From: an uncultured Pontibacter sp.
Lineage (GTDB): Bacteria > Bacteroidota > Bacteroidia > Cytophagales > Hymenobacteraceae
Assembly (NCBI GenBank): GCA_947499125.1
Contig: CANMMP010000001.1
Location: forward strand, 1,054,001-1,118,000
Length of the DNA stretch: 64,000 bases
Direction: 5' to 3'
This document shows positions 1-8,438 of the stretch, piece after piece. The position numbers and the translations under genes were made by a program. How positions within the stretch are numbered: the stretch's first letter is position 1; each line of letters starts with the position of its first letter. Below the pieces are notes generated by a model. It ran no database searches. It had not been told where the DNA came from and was given only the letters and a program-made list of their open reading frames with translations.

Positions 1-2
1 TC

Positions 3-110
3 GTGTTCTGCCGCAGTGGTAACCGTAGTGGTTCGGCCTGCGATATCATGAGCAAAGAAGGCTTTAAAGCCCATAACCTGTCAGGCGGTATCGGTGCCTG
101 GCCTAAATAA
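3..110 (+). CDS. Rhodanese-like sulfurtransferase, C-terminal end (partial)
   Basis: Only the last 35 codons lie in the window; the gene starts upstream. The visible part opens with CRSGNRS, the CxxGxR-type active-site loop of rhodanese domains in which the cysteine carries the persulfide, and ends with the usual GGIGAW segment before the stop. Rhodanese domains transfer sulfane sulfur to thiol acceptors or cyanide. The next two genes on the same strand are YeeE/YedE-type membrane proteins, so the rhodanese probably handles sulfur that they import. Whether it is a single-domain protein or the end of a larger one cannot be seen. Confidence 0.85.
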   Translation: MFCRSGNRSGSACDIMSKEGFKAHNLSGGIGAWPK

Positions 111-201
111 AACCTAAAATACAGGGCAGGCGCCAAAAGGAGTTAGTGAACGGACTCCTTCCCTGCCCTACCTCCTATACCTAAACTAAACGAATATAAA
201 C

Positions 202-759
202 ATGTTAGAATTTTTGAGTCAGCCATGGCCGTGGTATACATCGGGTCTTGTTATTGCCTTTGTAATGGTACTGCTGCTATTTTTTGGTAAATCATTTGGT
301 GTGTCGGCAAACCTGCGCACGATCTGCTCTGCCTGCGGCGCTGGTAAAAATGTAAAGTTCTTTGATTTCAACTGGCGTTCTCAGACCTGGAACCTGCTGT
401 TCCTGGTTGGTGCCGTAATCGGCGGTTTTATCGCTTCCGAGTTTTTATCTAATGGCGAGGCCGTGCAAATATCGCAGGCAACAATACAGGATCTGCGTGC
501 AATGGGTATTTCGGCGCCCGAGGGCATTCAGCCTGAAGAAATTTTTAGCCTTGAAGCCGCTTTTACCCTGAAGGGTTTCCTGATTTTGCTACTTGGCGGA
601 TTCGCTATCGGCTTTGGTGCCCGTTATGCAGGCGGTTGTACGTCAGGGCACGCGATCAGCGGATTGTCTAACCTACAGCTGCCATCACTAATTGCTGTTA
701 TCGGTTTCTTTATAGGTGGTTTGCTCACTACCTGGGTGCTGATGCCGCTCATTTTTTAA
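202..759 (+). CDS. YeeE/YedE family (DUF395) sulfur transport protein, first half
   Basis: A 185-residue inner-membrane protein with hydrophobic segments near residues 12-30, 62-82, 122-140 and 160-183. The segment around residues 140-154 (ARYAGGCTSGHAISG, Cys146) is the signature of the YeeE/YedE family, whose characterised members import thiosulfate or related sulfur compounds by relaying them between conserved cysteines. Cys42 and Cys45 form an extra CSAC pair. The protein is about half the length of fused YeeE proteins, and the following gene supplies the other half. It lies 92 bp after a rhodanese gene, which fits a sulfur uptake and delivery unit. Substrate is inferred from the family. 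Confidence 0.88.
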   Translation: MLEFLSQPWPWYTSGLVIAFVMVLLLFFGKSFGVSANLRTICSACGAGKNVKFFDFNWRSQTWNLLFLVGAVIGGFIASEFLSNGEAVQISQATIQDLRAMGISAPEGIQPEEIFSLEAAFTLKGFLILLLGGFAIGFGARYAGGCTSGHAISGLSNLQLPSLIAVIGFFIGGLLTTWVLMPLIF

Positions 760-810
760 AGTGCGCGATTAAGAAGCAATATTCATTAACTAAACAAAGA
801 GAATTATACC

Positions 811-1224
811 GTGAAAGGACTTAAATTTATAATAGCCGGCATCTTGTTCGGTATCGTGATGAGTAAATCGGAAGCCATTTCGTGGTTCCGTATCCAGGAG
901 ATGTTCCGTTTCCAGTCGTTCCATATGTATGGCATTATCGGTACGGCCGTTATACTTGGCGTCATTATTACCTACGTCATCAAAAAGTATAAACTGCGTG
1001 ATTTCCAGGGCAATCCGATCGTCTTTACACCAAAGGAAATGTCTGTGCCGCGCTACCTGATCGGCGGCACTATTTTCGGATTAGGCTGGGCATCGACAGG
1101 CGCTTGTCCGGGACCTATGTTTGTGAATATAGGCTACCAGTATTGGGCGATCCTGATAGCGGTTGGGGGTGCCATAGCCGGCACGTACCTGTACGGTGCT
1201 ATAAAAGACAGACTACCTCATTAA
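811..1224 (+). CDS. YeeE/YedE-related membrane protein (DUF6691-like), second half
   Basis: A 137-residue membrane protein starting at a GTG codon 51 bp after the preceding half-transporter. Hydrophobic segments lie near residues 4-17, 41-57, 82-98 and 110-128. Residues 90-102 (GLGWASTGACPGP, Cys99) form the second conserved cysteine motif of YeeE/YedE transporters. The two adjacent short genes look like the two halves of one sulfur-compound transporter, an arrangement common in Bacteroidota and Proteobacteria. A stem-loop follows the stop codon and may end this transcription unit. Confidence 0.85.
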   Translation: MKGLKFIIAGILFGIVMSKSEAISWFRIQEMFRFQSFHMYGIIGTAVILGVIITYVIKKYKLRDFQGNPIVFTPKEMSVPRYLIGGTIFGLGWASTGACPGPMFVNIGYQYWAILIAVGGAIAGTYLYGAIKDRLPH

Positions 1225-1254
1225 ATTTTTTGGCTAAATTGTGAAGTGTGTTTT

Positions 1255-1288
1255 GGAAGTCACCGGTATCAAGGCTGGTGACTTTCTT
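1255..1288 (+). terminator. Stem-loop after YeeE/YedE pair
   Basis: AAGTCACC (1257-1264) pairs with GGTGACTT (1277-1284), separated by a 12-nt loop and followed by a T-rich stretch. It lies between the transporter pair and the MFS gene. The stem is short, so it may attenuate rather than fully stop transcription. Confidence 0.55.
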
Positions 1289-1324
1289 CTATAAAAGCAA
1301 ACGGCTTCAAACTATAAACCTGAC

Positions 1325-2581
1325 ATGACACAACCATCTGAAACACAGCTCGGCTTACGGGAGAACGCAAAGCAGTTCTGGCTGCTGGTGCTTGTAAACG
1401 GTTTTGTGGGCGCAATGGTAGGCCTTGAGCGCTCTGTTATTCCGGAGTTTGCCGAAACTGTATTTGGCATAAACGGACACACAGCACTCTTGTCGTTTAT
1501 AGTTGCGTTTGGCCTGGCAAAATCGGGGGCTAACCTGGCGATGGGTAAGCTGGCCACGAAGTATACGCGTCGGCAGTTGCTGTTGATTGGTTGGTTGTTT
1601 GCTTTACCTGTGCCCTGGTTGCTGTTGTATGCAGATGCCTGGTGGTGGGTGATCTTTGCAAATCTGCTCTTAGGTATAAACCAGGGCCTGGCGTGGTCGG
1701 CTACCGTGGTGATGAAGATTGACCTGGTGGGAGAAAAGAACCGTGGCCTGGCCATGGGCATTAACGAGTTTGCAGGTTACCTGGCAGTTGGTCTGGTAGC
1801 GTTCCTGGCTGGTTATATTGCTTCTACAACCAGCGAAGTAACCTATGCTTTTATTCCGGGTATTGCTTTTTCCATCATTGGCTTGCTGCTTACGGTGTTC
1901 CTGGTGCGCGACACGCATAGCCATGTACAGACAGAAACAAAGCAGACCAACATCCTGCTGCTACACAACATCTGGAAAGACACTACCTGGCGCCACGGCA
2001 ATTTAGGTTCTGTTACGCTGAATGGTTTTGTAAACAACCTGAATGATGGTATTCTTTGGGGATTGCTACCTGTTCTGCTGAGTACCAAAGGCTACTCCCT
2101 GACCGAAACTGGTTTACTGGCCGGTATTTACCCGGTGGTGTGGGGATTAGGCCAACTGGTTACAGGCAAACTGGGTGACGTTCTTTGCAAAAAGCAGTTG
2201 CTGAGCATGGGCATGATGATACAGGGTGTAGCGATAGGCCTGCTTTTATTTGCCGACTCCTATCCTATTCTGGTAGCTGCGCTCGTTATATTGGGTGCAG
2301 GCACTGCCTTGGTTTACCCGAACTTTTTATCTGTGGTGGCCGAGAACACGCACCCAAGCCAACGGCCACAGAGTTTGGGCATTTTCCGGTTCTGGCGTGA
2401 TTTTGGCTATGTTGCTGGTGCAGTTGCTGCCGGTATATTCGGCGATTTATTTGGTCTAGAAGCTGTTATACTTGGAACTGCTGTACTTACTGTAGGAGCC
2501 GGTTTGCTTTCAGAATACAGAATGTGCTGTACCAAAAAAATACTATGGCATAGCAAAACATGTGGCACAAAACTGGTTTAG
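1325..2581 (+). CDS. MFS transporter
   Basis: A 418-residue protein with about twelve hydrophobic segments typical of the major facilitator superfamily, with the loop between segments 2 and 3 (MGKLATKYTRRQL) resembling the MFS A-motif region. The substrate is not evident. Position between YeeE/YedE genes and a DoxX-DsrE fusion suggests involvement with sulfur compounds or export linked to oxidative chemistry, but this is inference from context. The C-terminal tail is unusual for a carrier: it is short, basic and carries three cysteines in the last 27 residues. Confidence 0.8.
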   Translation: MTQPSETQLGLRENAKQFWLLVLVNGFVGAMVGLERSVIPEFAETVFGINGHTALLSFIVAFGLAKSGANLAMGKLATKYTRRQLLLIGWLFALPVPWLLLYADAWWWVIFANLLLGINQGLAWSATVVMKIDLVGEKNRGLAMGINEFAGYLAVGLVAFLAGYIASTTSEVTYAFIPGIAFSIIGLLLTVFLVRDTHSHVQTETKQTNILLLHNIWKDTTWRHGNLGSVTLNGFVNNLNDGILWGLLPVLLSTKGYSLTETGLLAGIYPVVWGLGQLVTGKLGDVLCKKQLLSMGMMIQGVAIGLLLFADSYPILVAALVILGAGTALVYPNFLSVVAENTHPSQRPQSLGIFRFWRDFGYVAGAVAAGIFGDLFGLEAVILGTAVLTVGAGLLSEYRMCCTKKILWHSKTCGTKLV

Positions 2582-2668
2582 ATTTCTTAAATTTATACTT
2601 TCAAGGAATTATAAACGATTTCGCTGTTGTTATAAAAGCACAAAAAAGAATTACACTATAAAGCATAC

Positions 2669-3031
2669 ATGAGAAACTACCTGCTGTTATTTGCAAGCTT
2701 CACCTTACTGCTCTTTGCATTGCCAAAGAATAGCAGCCTGCGTGGCTTTGCACAACAGGTAGCTCTCAACAAATCGTGCGCCTATAGCGATAATGGTGTC
2801 AAAAAGTCCTGCGCCCGCAAATGCATCAAACACCAGACACACAATGAGCAACAGAAAAATGCTGCAGGTCTTGCTGTTGATTGTAGCCAGCAGGTGTATG
2901 CCGTTGTAAATGCGCTATACACGGCACCTCTTCCATCGTTTAGAGCAAAGCACGACTTTATACTTCCGCTTATCCGGAAACACCTTTCTCCCGTGCTGGA
3001 GCACGACCCAGAGCCGCCACGGCTTTCTTAA
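2669..3031 (+). CDS. Small secreted protein of unknown function
   Basis: A 120-residue protein with a clear N-terminal signal-like segment (hydrophobic residues 4-20). The mature part has spaced cysteines (KSCAY, KKSCARKC, VDCSQQ) and ends in a proline-rich tail (DPEPPRLS). Small secreted cysteine-containing proteins ending in a PPRL-like tail occur next to heavy-metal or redox genes in Bacteroidota, and this may be a relative; no named family is recognised with certainty. It shares orientation with the MFS gene upstream and the DoxX-DsrE gene downstream. Confidence 0.55.
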   Translation: MRNYLLLFASFTLLLFALPKNSSLRGFAQQVALNKSCAYSDNGVKKSCARKCIKHQTHNEQQKNAAGLAVDCSQQVYAVVNALYTAPLPSFRAKHDFILPLIRKHLSPVLEHDPEPPRLS

Positions 3032-3169
3032 ATAACTTTATAAACACGTCGTTGGCTATGCAGGCCATATCTCCTGCAGGCACAGTAAACCCTATACTAT
3101 CTTCCATTTCCGGAAGACGGTTAGGCATGTATTTACACAAAAAAAGTTGTTTTAAGAAAATCAAATACA

Positions 3170-4054
3170 ATGGAAATTACTCCAAATCAGAAAAAATCAT
3201 TCCTGGTGCTGCGCACTATGGGCAGCCTGATCTTTATTATGGCCGGCCTGAACCACTTTATTAAAACCGCCGGTGCTGCTGCCCGCTTAGAAAACGCGGC
3301 TTTTGGGCAACTGGCCACCTGGATGGCACCAGCCGAAACCCTTATTATTATGTCGGGTATAGGCCTGCTACTGGGCGGATTTATGCTGCTGCTTGGCTTT
3401 AAAACAAGGCTGGCTGCTGCCGGCCTGCTGGCTATACTTATCCCGATCACGCTAACCGTGCAGGTAGGCAGCGGCGACCTCGGGCCTTTGTTTAAGAATA
3501 TAGCACTCATTGGCCTGCTCATTTTCTTTATCGTAAATGGCGCCATGTATTATAGTATAGATACGCTGCTGGCGCAGAGAAAAAGGATAATCACTATACC
3601 TGCCCGTAATAACAGTTATGTAACTATAGTTGCCGTCGGACTGATGGTTTTGCTCGGCTCCTGCGCTACTACACAGGCCCAGAATGCCGGGTCTCAAGTT
3701 GCAACCGGCAGCACAGCTTCCACAAAATACGCCGTGCTCATCAGCCAGCCCAACCATCTGAAAGCGGCCGTTAACACAGCCGAGACAGTAACCAAAGACA
3801 GCAAATTTAACCGTGATACGTTTGTAATTATGGCCTGCGGAAAATCAGTAGAAGCCTTTAAAAAAGATGGCGCGATGGCTGCTGAAATAGAAAAAGGAAG
3901 AGCGGCAGGCGTTAGGTACATGCTTTGCGGTATGTCGCTTAAACAGTTTAACATTAACGCAACCGATCTGGTTGATGGCGTGGAAATTACGCCTAACGGT
4001 TTGACTTATATGTTTGACTTAAAGCAGCAAGGCTTTACCACTGTGGAACTTTAG
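3170..4054 (+). CDS. DoxX-family membrane protein fused to a DsrE-like domain
   Basis: A 294-residue fusion. Residues 10-135 are four hydrophobic helices of the DoxX/DoxD type (membrane subunits linked to quinone or thiosulfate redox chemistry). Residues 150-165 are a fifth hydrophobic segment ending in LLGSC, which looks exactly like a lipoprotein signal with Cys165 as +1 residue. Residues 185-294 resemble DsrE/DsrF sulfur-relay proteins, with cysteines at 213 (MACGK) and 243 (MLCGMSL), the latter in the position of the usual DsrE cysteine. No suitable start codon lies just before the lipobox, so the ORF is read as a true fusion. Neighbours point to periplasmic sulfur trafficking. Confidence 0.8.
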   Translation: MEITPNQKKSFLVLRTMGSLIFIMAGLNHFIKTAGAAARLENAAFGQLATWMAPAETLIIMSGIGLLLGGFMLLLGFKTRLAAAGLLAILIPITLTVQVGSGDLGPLFKNIALIGLLIFFIVNGAMYYSIDTLLAQRKRIITIPARNNSYVTIVAVGLMVLLGSCATTQAQNAGSQVATGSTASTKYAVLISQPNHLKAAVNTAETVTKDSKFNRDTFVIMACGKSVEAFKKDGAMAAEIEKGRAAGVRYMLCGMSLKQFNINATDLVDGVEITPNGLTYMFDLKQQGFTTVEL

Positions 4055-4109
4055 TCACATAGTATCTTAAAAGAATCAGCTAACTTAGCTTCAATAAAAA
4101 ATTAATATC

Positions 4110-4745
4110 ATGAATAAGAAGAAATTTTCGATAAAGGATATACCTGGCTGGGCTGTGATGCTTGGCGTTTTTGGGATCTTATACTTAACTGGCTTACATA
4201 CCGAAGCCATTGGCCAGGTGCAGCGCATACTGTTGGCTACAGGCATTAAAAATGCCGACGTGCCGGAAACGCTGCAGAACCCGGATGCTACAGCAGTTGT
4301 AGATGCAGCTGCCGTGGCAAATACTGAAATGGCCGGAGCCGGTTTTAAGATGGTAGACCTGCAGGGCAAGCAGGTAGCATTTGAAAGCCTGAAAGGCAAA
4401 GTGGTATTCCTGAACATCTGGGCTACCTGGTGTCCGCCTTGTATTGCCGAGATGCCTAACATCCAGAAGCTATATGACAAAGTAGGCTCCGATAAAATTG
4501 CTTTTGTAATGCTGTCGGTAGATGAAGGTGGAATGGAGAAAGTGAAAAAGTTTGTTGCAAAAAAAGACTATACTTTCCCGGTATACATGCCGGCTGGTCA
4601 GTTTCCGCAGGAGTTTTACTCGAATGCTATACCTACAACCTTCATTATCTCGCCGGAAGGTAAGATCGTAGCCAAGCAGGAAGGCATGGCCGATTATAAC
4701 ACGCCGGAAGTTATAGAGTTTTTGCAAAAACTAGCAGGAAGCTAA
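4110..4745 (+). CDS. Membrane-anchored thioredoxin-like protein (TlpA/ResA family)
   Basis: A 211-residue protein with a single N-terminal membrane anchor (residues 13-30) and a periplasmic thioredoxin fold from about residue 78. The active site WCPPC (Cys108, Cys111) sits in the usual FLNIWATWCPPC context, and the cis-proline segment (AIPTTFII) follows. TlpA/ResA proteins reduce disulfides in the periplasm, often for cytochrome c or cuproprotein maturation. It follows the DoxX-DsrE gene by 55 bp and may supply reducing power to that sulfur system. A strong terminator lies downstream. Confidence 0.88.
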   Translation: MNKKKFSIKDIPGWAVMLGVFGILYLTGLHTEAIGQVQRILLATGIKNADVPETLQNPDATAVVDAAAVANTEMAGAGFKMVDLQGKQVAFESLKGKVVFLNIWATWCPPCIAEMPNIQKLYDKVGSDKIAFVMLSVDEGGMEKVKKFVAKKDYTFPVYMPAGQFPQEFYSNAIPTTFIISPEGKIVAKQEGMADYNTPEVIEFLQKLAGS

Positions 4746-4806
4746 TACCTTATCCGACACCATATTTGTTGGTCATACTCATTTATACTTTATTAAAATG
4801 AGGTCG

Positions 4807-4840
4807 AAAGAGCAGGAAGTTATACTTTCTGCTCTTTTTT
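4807..4840 (+). terminator. Rho-independent terminator after tlpA-like gene
   Basis: AAAGAGCAG (4807-4815) pairs with CTGCTCTTT (4829-4837) and is followed by a T-run. The loop contains TATACTT, one form of the motif recurring through the window. Confidence 0.8.
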
Positions 4841-4993
4841 GATTTTAGTGTTTGCGGAAGACGTCCGGAATTCATGATCTGCTTTAATCCTGATCAATTT
4901 ATACCTCTGCCTATCAAAGTATTTTATACGTAAGGTATAGTTAAGCTAAAATGTTAAGTAGCAAAAACTATAGGTAGTTCTAAATAAATACTG

Positions 4994-5653
4994 ATGAAAG
5001 AGCAACAACACAACGGTCAAACACAAACGAGCTTTCTTATATTTTCCGGGTCGATGCGAGACAGCTCGCTGAATACCAAACTGGCAAAACTGGCTGCAGA
5101 AGTTGTCCGAAAAAAAGGTGGCATCGTTGATTTTGCAAGTATGGATCTGTTTGATTGCCCATCGTTTAACCAGGACCTGGAAGTAGACGATTACCACCCC
5201 GAAGGTGCAGAAGAATTTAAGAAACGTATCCTGGCAAACGATGCTTTTATAATAGCATCACCAGAGTATAACGGGTCTATGCCTGGAAATCTAAAAAATA
5301 TTATTGATTGGGTTTCACGGTTTCGGCCGCAGCCTTTTCACCAGCACCATGCCTTGTTAATGTCTGCTTCTCCGTCTATGGCTGGCGGAAACCGGGGGCT
5401 TTGGGCATTACGGGTTCCGTTAGAGCACCTAGGCACAAGAGTATACCCGGATATGTTTTCGCTGGCAACAGCCCATGAGGCTTTTGACGACGGTGGTAAC
5501 TTAAAAGATGAGACCCTGGCCAAGAGATTTGAAGGCAACCTGGTAGCTTTTATGAACCAGGTAGAAGCATCTAAACACTACCCTTGTATTAAAAAGGCGT
5601 GGGTAGAGTTTTTAGGCGAGAAACCTGCAAAGGAAACAGAGCGTGTAGAGTAA
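4994..5653 (+). CDS. NAD(P)H-dependent FMN reductase (NADPH-dependent FMN_red family)
   Basis: A 219-residue flavodoxin-like protein. The FMN phosphate loop is visible near the N-terminus (FSGSMRDSSLNTKL), and the second signature, ASPEYNGSMPGNLKNIIDW around residues 88-106, is diagnostic for this family of quinone, azo or chromate reductases. It reduces FMN or quinones with NAD(P)H in the cytoplasm. It is preceded by a 248-bp intergenic region with a terminator and stands alone on this strand; the next gene is convergent. Confidence 0.88.
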   Translation: MKEQQHNGQTQTSFLIFSGSMRDSSLNTKLAKLAAEVVRKKGGIVDFASMDLFDCPSFNQDLEVDDYHPEGAEEFKKRILANDAFIIASPEYNGSMPGNLKNIIDWVSRFRPQPFHQHHALLMSASPSMAGGNRGLWALRVPLEHLGTRVYPDMFSLATAHEAFDDGGNLKDETLAKRFEGNLVAFMNQVEASKHYPCIKKAWVEFLGEKPAKETERVE

Positions 5654-5663
5654 ATTTTACTCC

Positions 5664-6068
5664 TCACAGTTCAGCATTAATTAGTTGGTCCAGGATATTT
5701 TCGCCGAGAACGATATCGGCTACTTTTATATTTCCCTGGCCAATCTGCCTTAAAACGCCACTTACCTGCAGCACAGCAATCCTGTCTATAGGTGAAACCT
5801 CCGCCACATACGAAATTTTAGACTCAGCCAAGCGGTTGGCAACCTTTTCGTGTAACTGCTTTACAGAAGTTGGGTGGGTAAGCATATTCCGGAAATCTGC
5901 CAGCAAGGTAAAGCCTGGTTTGGTTAGCCCGATTACTTTATCCCAATCACTTAAATAAGCAGGCACTACCTCAGGCGATTTCCAGTAGTTGTTTATTTTC
6001 ATGTATACACGGTTCTTTTTACGATCGTAGCTTAATTCGTAGAACTCGTTATTTGATACAGCAATCAT
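5664..6068 (-). CDS. Uncharacterised protein, STAS/SpoIIAA-like
   Basis: A 134-residue soluble protein if started at the ATG at 6068; a TTG at 6128 would add 20 residues that look like a membrane segment, which I consider less likely but possible. The sequence alternates beta-strand and helix-like blocks (YELSYDRKKNRVYMKI, GFTLLADFRNM, VANRLAESKISYVAEV) in the manner of STAS/SpoIIAA-like proteins known in Bacteroidota. No catalytic motif is seen. It faces the FMN reductase gene tail to tail with only 10 bp between stop codons. Confidence 0.6.
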   Translation of the reverse strand: MIAVSNNEFYELSYDRKKNRVYMKINNYWKSPEVVPAYLSDWDKVIGLTKPGFTLLADFRNMLTHPTSVKQLHEKVANRLAESKISYVAEVSPIDRIAVLQVSGVLRQIGQGNIKVADIVLGENILDQLINAEL

Positions 6069-6268
6069 TCCGGTAAGTAGAAGTATAAGTAATGTTAAGA
6101 CACAAACAGCAAAATAAGGTTTCCGCAACTATAGAAGTTAAACATTAAGTTCGGGCACACTGGTTAAAACCCCAACTATTTTGCAGATGTGTATACGTAA
6201 CCGGAAATTATCAGCTATTGTTTGAGCAGGAGATTTATTGTTTGATGCGTATAAAAACCCTATAAAAC

Positions 6269-6297
6269 AAAAAAGCCTGAGCTGGGTAGCTCAGGCT
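6269..6297 (-). terminator. Terminator downstream of tRNA-Ser
   Basis: AGCCTGAGCT (6274-6283) and AGCTCAGGCT (6288-6297) form a perfect 10-bp stem with a 4-nt loop. Read on the minus strand the stem is followed by a U-run (6273-6269). It lies immediately 3' of the tRNA gene. Confidence 0.85.
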
Positions 6298-6300
6298 TTG

Positions 6301-6385
6301 CAGAGAGTGAGGGATTCGAACCCCCGGACCTGTTACAGTCAACGGTTTTCAAGACCGCCGCGTTCGACCACTCCGCCAACTCTCT
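6301..6385 (-). tRNA. tRNA-Ser (anticodon UGA)
   Basis: The minus strand folds as a class II tRNA of 85 nt. The acceptor stem is AGAGAGT pairing with ACTCTCT, the discriminator is G, the anticodon arm CGGTCTTGAAAACCG exposes UGA, a long variable arm follows, and the T-loop reads GTTCGAATC. CCA is not encoded. The UGA anticodon reads UCA/UCG-type serine codons. A terminator follows directly. Confidence 0.95.
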
Positions 6386-6512
6386 GTAATTATATCGAGC
6401 ACAAAAGTATAGTGCTGCGCCGAATTATCAAAACTATACGGCAATATTTTTTACTGGTTCCGGCGCTTTAAGTATAAAACCCTGATTACGAACTATAAAA
6501 TTTTACAGCAAT

Positions 6513-8330
6513 TTATAGTTCACTCACAAAAAGCAGTAGCTCCAGCGCCTCGATCTCTATCTTCTTTTTCTCTTCCTGCCCCGATATCTCCCTGAAAGTA
6601 ACACGTACCTGTTTTTTCTTCCCAGCTAAAGTATAAGTCAGTTCGCTTTGCACCCTGTTCGTACCGCTTCCCTTTTTTAGTTTACGGGCAACAGGCTCCA
6701 GTTCCATGCGAAGCGTTTCTTCTTCGAAAGCCAGATACAATATGTTATCATCGAGGCTAACCACCATCGGCATTTCACCCAGTTTCAGGTCCTGCTTTTT
6801 ATCATCGCCGCGCAGCCATACTTCGGCCATGTAATCAAAATCCGCTATCCGGAACACCTCACTTTTATCATCAAACCTATCGAGCGAATAATGGAAATAC
6901 TGCCTTCTGCCTACCTCATAAGCAGAAGTATATTCCAGCCCCATCTGTTCGAGCACTTCGTCGCGGGTAGCGCTGCGTATCATCCAGGTCGATTCGGCAT
7001 CAGCTTTTATAGAATCGATCCGGGAAGTCAGGTCTGCATCAAACCAATCTTCCATAGCTTCAAAACCATGGTACTCGGCCAGGTAATCAACTATAGAGCT
7101 TATTTGTGCTTCAGTCTCTCTTGTCAGGTTTTGCTGCGCAGGTTGTACCTTATTGTTTACCATAAGCCCATTTTGCTCCAGCAGGTGGCGCAACCCGCTT
7201 ACCTGGCTCCATTCTGATACCTGGAACATGTTTACAGGCCCGAACACGGCAAGCAGGGCAATTATACTTAGCGTGAAAGGTATAAACTTTATATTGCGCT
7301 GCTTACTGAACACGAAGTATAACACGGTTACCACCAGCCAGACCGCCAGGGCCATTACCACATAACGCGCTTCCGTAATACCATACTCCGATACCCTGCG
7401 CCAGATAGCGAGCGCCAGCAAAATGGTAAGCGGGAAAAGTGCCCTGTAAAACCACTTCGAGAAGGTGTGCATCCACATGTTACCGGCTTCGTTCCGGATG
7501 GGGTGTATAAGTAGCAAAGAAAGTATGCCCACTATCGAAAAGCACAACACCAGCACCGACACCCAACCTTCAGGCCACTCCCACTGCACGATTATCTTGC
7601 CCAGGTAAGCATAAAGTATAAGCAGGTAAATAGTAACCAACGGCAACAGCACAAACTGGGTAAAAACTTTCAGGCCTTTAGGGTAGGTATGCGTCTCCTC
7701 CAGTTCCGTTATATCTGTAGGCACACCAGCCAGGAAAAACCAGGTATTAAATACGCCAACCATAAACACCCAAAGCTCCGGATATATTTTATCAGGCACA
7801 TCGAGGCCAAACAATTGCTCCAGGGCAACTATAGCCACAATTAAACCCAGGTATAAAACAGCCGAATAAAGTGCCGCAGTGAGGATGCGTAGAAAAAGTG
7901 CTTTGTTGAACTGCCAGAAAGCATTCTCTTCGCGCTGGTTCATAAACATGATGTAGGAAGCCGCCAGGTGCAGCGCCAGCACCAGGGCCATGTGCCGGAT
8001 CATAAAACGCAGTTCCGGCTGAATGTAGTAATAATAAACAGCCAGGAAAGCCAGGCCGCCCAACCAACTAATAGCACGTGCTTTAAGAGAGAACTTATAC
8101 TTGCGGGACAGCAATTCCAATGTAAAAAACATGATCAGGCCTGCCGAGCAAACAATGATGAGTTTTACCAGCCACTTATTTTCGTCAAAGTCGTTGTTGT
8201 CTTTTTCGATGAGGGTGATGGCTGCTATAGTACCGGTTATGGCAGAAAGCAGGACAAATGGAAATTTAAGAAAGGTTTGCACAGCATCGTGCCAGAGCTG
8301 TTGCAGAGAAATGTTCTTCAGAAACTGCAT
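6513..8330 (-). CDS. DUF4153 domain-containing membrane protein
   Basis: A 605-residue protein whose first about 380 residues hold roughly ten to twelve hydrophobic helices and whose C-terminal about 220 residues are soluble and rich in charged residues. The order of helices and the segments ALEQLFGLDVPDKIYPELW and FFLAGVP match the DUF4153 family, common in Bacteroidota and of unknown function. The soluble part probably lies outside the membrane bilayer. It is followed at some distance by the tRNA gene and preceded by the BrkB-like gene on the same strand, 108 bp away. Confidence 0.8.
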   Translation of the reverse strand: MQFLKNISLQQLWHDAVQTFLKFPFVLLSAITGTIAAITLIEKDNNDFDENKWLVKLIIVCSAGLIMFFTLELLSRKYKFSLKARAISWLGGLAFLAVYYYYIQPELRFMIRHMALVLALHLAASYIMFMNQREENAFWQFNKALFLRILTAALYSAVLYLGLIVAIVALEQLFGLDVPDKIYPELWVFMVGVFNTWFFLAGVPTDITELEETHTYPKGLKVFTQFVLLPLVTIYLLILYAYLGKIIVQWEWPEGWVSVLVLCFSIVGILSLLLIHPIRNEAGNMWMHTFSKWFYRALFPLTILLALAIWRRVSEYGITEARYVVMALAVWLVVTVLYFVFSKQRNIKFIPFTLSIIALLAVFGPVNMFQVSEWSQVSGLRHLLEQNGLMVNNKVQPAQQNLTRETEAQISSIVDYLAEYHGFEAMEDWFDADLTSRIDSIKADAESTWMIRSATRDEVLEQMGLEYTSAYEVGRRQYFHYSLDRFDDKSEVFRIADFDYMAEVWLRGDDKKQDLKLGEMPMVVSLDDNILYLAFEEETLRMELEPVARKLKKGSGTNRVQSELTYTLAGKKKQVRVTFREISGQEEKKKIEIEALELLLFVSEL

Positions 8331-8438
8331 GTTGTTTTTATAGCTTACAGATAACCATTGGCTACCTGAAAATGGTAACCGGGAAATAAGGTAAGTATAA
8401 ATCTGAAGAAAATAGCAGAAAAGCTATATAAAGAAGTG

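Noticed and set aside
3052..3264. Short plus-strand ORF between the small secreted protein and the DoxX-DsrE gene
   Set aside because: It overlaps the start of a well-supported gene in another frame, and its sequence shows no recognisable features.
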